Source of the DNA: RGIG9115 sp045644665
GTDB taxonomy: Bacteria > Bacillota > Clostridia > UBA1381
Length of the DNA: 26,125 nucleotides
Direction of reading: 5' to 3'
Assembly (NCBI GenBank): GCA_045644665.1
Contig: JAZRHH010000001.1
Coordinates: 1-26,125, forward strand
Every line of letters begins with the position of its first letter. Position 1 is the first letter of the stretch. The position numbers were made by a program, and so were the translations under genes. Below the pieces are notes generated by a model. It was not told the DNA's origin. It saw nothing but the letters and a program-made list of their open reading frames with translations, and made no database searches. Positions 22,194 through 26,125 of this stretch are shown one piece after another.

Positions 22194-22748
22194 ATGAGTT
22201 ATCAAAAAACAGCTTTTCAAATTTTTATGGATTGTGCAAAAGAAATTTATCTATCATTAACTACAGAAGAAAAAATAGGAATATCATATGCTGACTTTCT
22301 TGATAGAGCAACAGAACTATACAGTGGTATGAAAGGAAATTCTGCTAATCGAGGCACGGGATATAGGTATTGCAAAGAATATTATTTAGATCACGCATTA
22401 ACAAAAAAGAATCCTCGCGCTAAAAAGAGGAATGAAAATACGTTTTATGAAGATATACAACCACTTTTAGACTATGACACCCGTAGAACACAACTCTTAA
22501 ATGCCTTGGGTGACAAATATCGGTATTCTTGGTTTTTAAAAAATGTATATATTGAGGATGGAACTAAAAAAAGTAGAATTTTTTTGATTATAGAAAGTAA
22601 AGATGAAGTTATCCAAAATATTTATGAAATTCTTACTTCTACATATACCGATATGTTTAAAAGTATGTATATAGGGTATGGTGGTCTTGTTTTGATATTT
22701 CATAAGAAAGCAAATTTTGATAAATTTATTGAATACATAAAAAAATAA
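22194..22748 (+). CDS. Unknown protein of 184 residues, the only rightward gene in the element
   Basis: Start supported by AAAGGA eight bases before the ATG and by a promoter at 22065-22093. The N-terminal part (FMDCAKEIYLSLTTEEKIGISYADFLDRATELYSG) is helical; a basic stretch around 70-82 (TKKNPRAKKRNENT) could contact nucleic acid. The C-terminal 60 residues (RIFLIIESKDEVIQNIYEILTSTYTD through YIGYGGLVLIFHKKANFDKFIEYIK) have the beta-alpha-beta pattern of small ligand-binding or oligomerization domains such as the ArgR C-terminal domain. Because it is divergent from the replication operon it may be the regulator of the element. I do not recognise the family, and the ArgR comparison is weak. 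Confidence 0.65.
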   Translation: MSYQKTAFQIFMDCAKEIYLSLTTEEKIGISYADFLDRATELYSGMKGNSANRGTGYRYCKEYYLDHALTKKNPRAKKRNENTFYEDIQPLLDYDTRRTQLLNALGDKYRYSWFLKNVYIEDGTKKSRIFLIIESKDEVIQNIYEILTSTYTDMFKSMYIGYGGLVLIFHKKANFDKFIEYIKK

Positions 22749-22756
22749 GATATTAA

Positions 22757-22781
22757 TCGTCGATACCGCCGATGGCGACGA
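22757..22781. repeat. Second CGTCG/CGACG palindrome
   Basis: TCGTCG (22757-22762) and CGACGA (22776-22781) are an inverted pair, with CGCC/GGCG (22767-22770, 22774-22777) inside it. It shares its core with the palindromes at 19801-19890 on the other side of the replication operon. Confidence 0.45.
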
Positions 22782-22809
22782 AAAAAAGTTGCTTTTATAA
22801 AAAATATGG

Positions 22810-22834
22810 AACATAGGCTTTTCCTATGTTTTTG
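22810..22834 (+). terminator. Terminator of the rightward gene
   Basis: AACATAGG, loop CTTTT, CCTATGTT then TTTG: an 8-bp stem with a short T-run, about 60 bases after the stop codon. Confidence 0.65.
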
Positions 22835-22835
22835 T

Positions 22836-22866
22836 GTGTTCCCGTATGGCTTGCATACGGGAACAC
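22836..22866. repeat. Perfect 13-bp hairpin after the DUF1643 gene
   Basis: GTGTTCCCGTATG and CATACGGGAACAC around a 5-base loop. It lies between convergent genes. Neither strand has a long T-run directly after it, so termination is likely but not certain; on the minus strand CACAAAAACATAGG follows. Confidence 0.6.
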
Positions 22867-22874
22867 TTACATTG

Positions 22875-23411
22875 TCATTCTTGGATATGTTTTGAAAGTT
22901 CGAATTTTTCTAGAATCCATTTGTTGCGGATATGGGGTGTTAAAGGGTGTAAGCCTACTCTTGAACCATCGGATATCATATATAGTTTATCGTGATAGGG
23001 TTTAAGAAGATTTAAAACTTCTATGACTCTTTCTTCAATTTTTGCATTACTACATGATGATTTGCCCCAAGCTAATATTGTTTTGGAGCTTTCTTCAACT
23101 GATTTGAGGATATATGTATCATTTTCCTTATCATTTAGGGGCTTAGCGCCATCTTTATATTTCAGTTTAGTCGTAAGGATAGAATAAAGATTAACTATTA
23201 TTACTCCACCGTATTCTTCAAGCCTAGCAACATTATTTACTACCAATGTCGTAGTAGTATCCATAACGATATTATCAGATAGGCAAGGATTAAGCATTAT
23301 AACTGTTGCTACAGGTTTCTCTTTGTTCCATACTCGTTTCCACAAATACCTATGTGTGTGTGAATCATTAAATATAGCCTCGCATTTTATGGTGTCTTTT
23401 TCAGTAATCAT
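22875..23411 (-). CDS. DUF1643 family protein
   Basis: 178 residues. Family landmarks are visible: RYLWKRVWNKEKPVATVIMLNPCLSDNIVMDTTT (about 21-54, the LNPS-AD-DPT signature), YGGVIIVNLYSILTT (about 68-82) and PLNDKENDTYI (about 92-102), then AWGKSSCSNAK and the ending PHIRNKW. DUF1643 proteins occur in bacteria and mobile elements; as far as I know their biochemical role is not settled. The ribosome binding site GGAGGA overlaps the end of the preceding gene, with only two bases between stop and start, so both are coupled. Confidence 0.85.
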   Translation of the reverse strand: MITEKDTIKCEAIFNDSHTHRYLWKRVWNKEKPVATVIMLNPCLSDNIVMDTTTTLVVNNVARLEEYGGVIIVNLYSILTTKLKYKDGAKPLNDKENDTYILKSVEESSKTILAWGKSSCSNAKIEERVIEVLNLLKPYHDKLYMISDGSRVGLHPLTPHIRNKWILEKFELSKHIQE

Positions 23412-23413
23412 TT

Positions 23414-23764
23414 TTAGTCCTCCATTTGCATTTCTTTTAATATTTCAGGTGGTGTATCAGCAAGTGACATTACTAACACCACTCCATAGTCACTACTTAA
23501 AATGTAAACCGCAGAACAAATACCATCCTGTATATCTACAAATTCAGCAATGTTTTCATCATACTTGAAAAACGTTTTAATCTCACTAGCCTTTGTTCCG
23601 GAAGGTGCATATAGGATATAACCACCGTCGTCTTTATCAACATTTCTGTCTGCTCCATATTCTGTGGTAAGTATATTAGCATAATGATAGACTACCTGTT
23701 TTTCGGTATCATTTTCAAAAACTATACTATCCATATCAGGCACCGAGCCTATTTTGTAAATCAT
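23414..23764 (-). CDS. Unknown protein of 116 residues, partner of the DUF1643 gene
   Basis: ATG at 23764 with AAGGAGATG six bases upstream. The protein is acidic, soluble and alpha/beta, beginning MIYKIGSVPDMDSIVFENDTEKQVV, with a possible beta sheet ICSAVYILSSDYGVVLVMSL near 81-100. No signal peptide or catalytic motif is visible. It is translationally coupled to the DUF1643 gene, and its leader carries an attenuator-like hairpin, so the pair is regulated together. I do not recognise it. Confidence 0.7.
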   Translation of the reverse strand: MIYKIGSVPDMDSIVFENDTEKQVVYHYANILTTEYGADRNVDKDDGGYILYAPSGTKASEIKTFFKYDENIAEFVDIQDGICSAVYILSSDYGVVLVMSLADTPPEILKEMQMED

Positions 23765-23785
23765 TTCTTAACATCTCCTTTAAAT

Positions 23786-23826
23786 TAAAAAACACCCGAT
23801 AACAGTTTAATCTGCTATCGAGTGTT
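23786..23826 (-). terminator. Attenuator-like terminator in front of the DUF1643 pair
   Basis: On the minus strand AACACTCGATAGCAG, a 6-base loop and CTGTTATCGGGTGTT form a 15-bp stem with two G-U pairs, followed by TTTTTAATTT. It ends less than 30 bases before the start codon at 23764, so it lies in the leader or ends transcription of the operon upstream. Confidence 0.75.
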
Positions 23827-23832
23827 AATTGA

Positions 23833-24000
23833 TTATTCAATACCTTTCTGGTTCTTTTTTTCTGTCAAAAGATTTGATTGAGGTTTTATTCGATTTGGTG
23901 ATAACAATAACCTGTGCTTGCAATCTTGCTTTGTACAGAAATCGCAAGGGGAAGTTTGAAGCAATGGTTTTGCATTATAAGATTTCATAAAATGTTCCAT
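23833..24000 (-). CDS. Cys-rich microprotein (55 residues)
   Basis: The frame from ATG at 24000 to TAA at 23833 encodes MEHFMKSYNAKPLLQTSPCD and a CDFCTKQDCKH segment (residues 19-29) that could bind one zinc ion, followed by a basic Asn/Lys/Gln-rich tail. AAGAAGGG lies only one base from the first ATG, so translation may begin at the second ATG (23988), giving 51 residues. Last gene of the right operon before a terminator. Existence is likely but not certain; function unknown. Confidence 0.5.
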   Translation of the reverse strand: MEHFMKSYNAKPLLQTSPCDFCTKQDCKHRLLLSPNRIKPQSNLLTEKKNQKGIE

Positions 24001-24029
24001 ACCCTTCTTAAGATAATGGTATCATAATA

Positions 24030-24053
24030 ATATCCCTTAAAACTAAGGGATAT
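24030..24053 (-). terminator. Hairpin within the right operon
   Basis: ATATCCCTTA, loop AAAC, TAAGGGATAT: a perfect 10-bp stem between the two microprotein genes. On the minus strand only TATTATTATG follows, so it may be a leaky terminator or a processing site. On the plus strand TTGTTTT follows. Confidence 0.5.
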
Positions 24054-24058
24054 TTGTT

Positions 24059-24178
24059 TTATCCTTTGTTAGCCATTTCACCACATTTAGGACAATAATA
24101 GATTATTATGGGCTTTCCGTCCCCAACATTTATTTCTGAGTCAACACGCATTTCTCCTCCACATCTAGGACATTTCAT
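24059..24178 (-). CDS. Zinc ribbon microprotein (39 residues)
   Basis: ATG at 24178 to TAA at 24059. The protein is MKCPRCGGEMRVDSEINVGD followed by a short strand and YYCPKCGEMANKG. The two CPXCG knuckles at residues 3-6 and 29-32 form a complete rubredoxin-type zinc ribbon. GGAGGTG lies upstream inside the previous gene, and its start codon overlaps the previous stop as ATGA, so it is translationally coupled. The position, coupling and intact motif support a real gene. It probably binds a protein or nucleic acid partner; no enzyme activity is expected. Confidence 0.8.
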   Translation of the reverse strand: MKCPRCGGEMRVDSEINVGDGKPIIIYYCPKCGEMANKG

Positions 24179-24594
24179 TTGTTTAAACACCTCCCTCTAT
24201 ATTCCGATTGTAAATCGCGGTACATATCCATACATCGTTCATATTCTTCCATGCAAGATTGATAGTTTGCCACGTCACCGTTCCGTTTGTATAATTCTGC
24301 CCTTTTTTTACTGGCATTCGCTTTATTCAAATATCCATCTCTCGCGCTACGAAACGATACCATCTCAGTTGCTGATTCTAACTTATCTAATGGTTTATCT
24401 AAATTTTTTGTCCACATTTTTTTGATTCCTTTAAAGCTTCCATTTTTTGTACATTCAAAAGCCTCAGACCCTAATTCAAATCCCACAGTATCAGCAGCAG
24501 TTTTTAAAATTGTAGAAGATACACCTGTAACCACTAAAGCTGTTGTCCCAATAGTTTTTCCTACAGTCTTTACTGTTTTTTTTAATATTCCCAT
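24175..24594 (-). CDS. Unknown helical protein of 139 residues with hydrophobic N-terminus
   Basis: Begins MGILKKTVKTVGKTIGTTALVVTGVSS, a basic amphipathic helix running into a short Gly/Thr/Val-rich hydrophobic stretch that could insert into membrane. A helical region follows (about 85-139), with KANASKKRAELYKRNGDVANYQSCMEEYERCMDMYRDLQSEY, a likely coiled coil with three Cys. Layout is like the left-operon protein at 16898-17461: amphipathic start, glycine-rich piece, coiled-coil end. It starts 13 bases after the 177-residue gene. No recognised family. Confidence 0.65.
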   Translation of the reverse strand: MGILKKTVKTVGKTIGTTALVVTGVSSTILKTAADTVGFELGSEAFECTKNGSFKGIKKMWTKNLDKPLDKLESATEMVSFRSARDGYLNKANASKKRAELYKRNGDVANYQSCMEEYERCMDMYRDLQSEYRGRCLNK

Positions 24595-24607
24595 AATACT
24601 TACCTTA

Positions 24608-25141
24608 TTAGAATCCTTCCTTTACATCTACGCTAGTTACATAACCTAAAGTATCTTCCATAAATAAATATTTTAAATCCTCATAACCAACAGCTTCACC
24701 TTTCTTGGTAAAATATAATTTATATGCACCATAACACTCGGCATTGTGAGGACTATTTGTAAGAATCCATTTTACGTCAACTTTCTTTACGTATCCTTCG
24801 CAACTCAAACAATTTTCGCTGTCATTAAGAACGATAGTTTCTTTTGTGACCGTGCTCTTATTTGCAAATGTTTCTCCACACCATTCTCGCAGTTCTTTTC
24901 TGAGAAGCCCGCGTCTCGTATTCTTGTTAGTATCTTCTTTAGGCATAGTAACTGTTGTTGAGTAGTTAACTTTTTCAGTGCGGATATGATTGCCTGCTCC
25001 ATGCACTCTTGCTGTGCCATTCCAAGTAGTTCCTATTTCAAATAATTCAAGGGTGCTGCAATGTACATCAAAATGTGTATCGTTGTCGCTTAACGCATCT
25101 ACTACTTCTGCAACACCTAGTAAAATATCAAACAATCCCAT
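24608..25141 (-). CDS. Unknown protein of 177 residues, MGLFD-type N-terminus
   Basis: ATG at 25141 with GAGGAA about ten bases upstream. It begins MGLFDILLGVAEVVDALSDN, an amphipathic helix like that of the left-operon MGLFDKV protein. The remainder is mostly beta-like with polar strands (FEIGTTWNGTARVHGAGNHI, VNYSTTVTMPKED) and three Cys (ENCLSCEGYV and AECYGAY). No known domain is evident. It belongs to the right operon headed by the Mor-like gene. Confidence 0.65.
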   Translation of the reverse strand: MGLFDILLGVAEVVDALSDNDTHFDVHCSTLELFEIGTTWNGTARVHGAGNHIRTEKVNYSTTVTMPKEDTNKNTRRGLLRKELREWCGETFANKSTVTKETIVLNDSENCLSCEGYVKKVDVKWILTNSPHNAECYGAYKLYFTKKGEAVGYEDLKYLFMEDTLGYVTSVDVKEGF

Positions 25142-25209
25142 TATACATATTTCCTCTTTCTTCGTATATAAATATTATTTATTGTAAAACTGCCTATATT
25201 TCCTATGCA

Positions 25210-25410
25210 TTACCAACCTATCTTAACCCATTCATCATTAATTTCTACTTCGATTGTACCATTACCATCGCACTTATCACAAATAACAATTCCTACACCA
25301 CTACAGAATGAACAAGTTTGTCCATTCTGGTCCACCTCATCGCCTTTGCAAGCAGGACATAGTATCGTTCCTACTCCTTTGCACTTATCGCAATCAATTT
25401 TTCTAATCAT
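25210..25410 (-). CDS. DnaJ-type cysteine-rich zinc finger microprotein
   Basis: 66 residues from the ATG at 25410 (AAGGA nine bases upstream). It contains four knuckles: CDKCKGVG, CPACKGDE, CSFCSGVG and CDKCDGNG, the pattern of the DnaJ central zinc domain, but with no J domain or substrate domain. Eight Cys should bind two zinc ions as in DnaJ. Stand-alone proteins of this kind often serve as protein-interaction or redox modules; here the role is unknown. It is the second gene of the right operon, 47 bases after the Mor-like gene. Confidence 0.85.
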   Translation of the reverse strand: MIRKIDCDKCKGVGTILCPACKGDEVDQNGQTCSFCSGVGIVICDKCDGNGTIEVEINDEWVKIGW

Positions 25411-25457
25411 TTTCTTCAATCCTTGCTATAGTTTTTCTTACACTACATAAGTTAAAA

Positions 25458-25721
25458 TCATTCTTCTTCCAAACTATCCTTAATCATTCGCCTAACTGTC
25501 TTTTCGGAATAACCATATCGTTTAGCCAATTCACGGACATTTGTCCCGTCATATTCTTTGATAACACTTTTTTGAATACGCTTAGCATTAAATAGATGTA
25601 CAGGAAAGGTTATTTGCTGACCTTTATACATTTGATATATTGTAAGGGCAACATCCAAGCCTAAAGCATTACCTATTTCTTTGTATGTATCATTAAAAAG
25701 GTCAGTTTCATTCTCAATCAC
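25458..25721 (-). CDS. Mor-like transcription activator (right copy)
   Basis: 87 residues from a GTG at 25721 that has GGAGGTG eight bases upstream. The protein (YKEIGNALGLDVALTIYQMYKGQQITFPVHLF, then EYDGTNVRELAKRYGYSEKTVRRMIKDS) matches the Mor/C activator family and is a close paralogue of the protein at 16163-16423. The helix-turn-helix at the C-terminus is intact. It heads a six-gene operon of small proteins, and its upstream DNA is conserved with the left copy, so it probably activates both promoters. Confidence 0.85.
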   Translation of the reverse strand: MIENETDLFNDTYKEIGNALGLDVALTIYQMYKGQQITFPVHLFNAKRIQKSVIKEYDGTNVRELAKRYGYSEKTVRRMIKDSLEEE

Positions 25722-25816
25722 AGTGTTATCACCTCCGTATAAATTTAATTGATTTTACCATATTTAACCTAGAACCTCAAATCCCACATTCCTTATGTCT
25801 GTCCATGTAAAATAAA
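25722..25816 (-). promoter_or_regulatory. Conserved promoter block of the right Mor-like gene
   Basis: On the minus strand, GGACAGACATAAGG through TGGGATTT (about 25786-25811) matches the left copy at 21 of 26 positions. AAATATGGTAA with the -10-like TATGGT (25762-25757) is shared exactly. No good -35 is seen at 17 bases, as expected for an activated promoter. Confidence 0.55.
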
Positions 25817-25855
25817 AAATAACAAACACCTTATATGCAAGATGTTTGTTATTCT
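25817..25855 (-). terminator. Terminator insulating the right Mor-like promoter
   Basis: AATAACAAACA...AAGGTG on the minus strand forms an 11-bp outer stem plus a 3-bp inner one around ATATGC, followed by TTTTTTATTTT. It occupies the same place relative to the promoter block as the hairpin at 16042-16082. Confidence 0.7.
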
Positions 25856-25970
25856 ATAAAATATTTAATGTGTAAAAACAGACTAACAAAACCGAACCGA
25901 CTATAAACCGTCCAAAAAGATTGGTATAGTTACGTCTGATTCGGAAAACTAAATCGGTGTTTTGGGAAAT
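25856..25970. other. Spacer at the right end of the element
   Basis: No gene. It contains ACCGAACCGACT (25891-25902) and AAACCG (25905-25910), copies of the CCGAC-type motif seen beside the integrase end. Confidence 0.5.
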
Positions 25971-26008
25971 AAAAAAGCCTAGCTAACTCTAAGCTAGCTA
26001 GGTTTTTT
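25971..26008. terminator. Bidirectional terminator near the right end
   Basis: CCTAGCTA and TAGCTAGG form an 8-bp stem flanked by A and T tracts (AAAAAAG before, TTTTTT after), so it can stop transcription on both strands. Confidence 0.8.
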
Positions 26009-26024
26009 AGCAATTGGGGTGGAT

Positions 26025-26044
26025 AACGACTTTCGTGTAATAAG
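26025..26044 (-). other. Possible third tRNA-Met-like fragment, candidate right end of the element
   Basis: By hand count 16 of 20 bases match 17625-17644 (AACGACCTTCGGGTTATGAG side), in the same orientation. Like the other copies it lies a few bases after a terminator T-run. Its acceptor-side part is not conserved, so it is weaker than the other two. Confidence 0.4.
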
Positions 26045-26125
26045 GATTAACATCAACATAATAGAATCTATTATTTTGTACTAAAATACTTTTTCTCTAA
26101 GTCAAACAATAACCAAACTGTTATT
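26045..26125. other. Right edge of the window, no feature seen
   Basis: AT-rich, no open frame with a ribosome binding site, no tRNA 5' half. Confidence 0.5.

Noticed and set aside
1..26125. CRISPR array, toxin-antitoxin pair, or insertion sequence
   Set aside because: No regularly spaced repeats, no recognisable toxin-antitoxin pair, and no transposase gene found.

Overview
The window looks like a chromosomal segment of a low-GC Gram-positive bacterium of the class Clostridia, probably a gut anaerobe. The reasons are the hrcA-grpE-dnaK-dnaJ order under a perfect CIRCE operator, AGGAGG-type ribosome binding sites, TTGACA/TATAAT promoters with 17-base spacers, short hairpin-plus-T terminators and AT-rich composition. 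I cannot name a species.

Region by region. (1) 1-4277, minus strand: a partial patatin-like phospholipase, a Na/Pi cotransporter with a PhoU-like tail, a secreted protein of unknown function coupled to a 54-residue microprotein, then about 700 bases without a gene that hold nested inverted repeats. (2) 4240-9011, minus strand: the class I heat-shock operon hrcA-grpE-dnaK-dnaJ with promoter, CIRCE and terminator. (3) 9087-13964: an OFA-family MFS transporter, a secreted LysM-CAP protein, and an AraC-type regulator divergent from a PIG-L/LmbE deacetylase followed by a strongly expressed, atypical NagB-like sugar-phosphate isomerase. (4) 14077-15793: an orphan promoter-terminator unit with no intact gene, then a yybP-ykoY (Mn2+) riboswitch controlling a CaCA-type cation antiporter.

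(5) 15795-26125 is accessory DNA. Degenerate copies of a tRNA-Met 3' half lie at 15795-15837 and 17600-17645, with a weaker match at 26025-26044. Each directly follows a terminator. They divide the region into a 1.8-kb segment with no integrase (a Mor-like regulator, a double zinc ribbon protein and a coiled-coil/SHOCT-like protein) and an approximately 8.4-kb element. The larger element carries, from its left end, integrase, excisionase-like protein, a candidate OB-fold protein, a palindrome array, a replication-type AAA+ ATPase, a distant relative of the OB-fold candidate, a divergent gene, a DUF1643 protein with a partner, and a six-gene minus-strand operon. That operon starts with a second Mor-like regulator and encodes several tiny Cys-rich proteins. 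No relaxase, conjugation, capsid or terminase gene is visible, so it resembles a small phage-satellite-like or mobilizable element rather than a prophage or an ICE.

Working model (inference). The Mor-like genes at both sites have conserved upstream DNA with a shared TATGGTAA -10 region, and both start operons of a Cys-rich protein plus a protein beginning MGLFD. This looks like one duplicated cargo module under Mor-type activation. The palindrome array just downstream of the ATPase gene is the best candidate for the element's origin of replication. The two parts most likely to be undescribed are this duplicated Mor/zinc/MGLFD module and the orphan transcription unit at 14077-14485.
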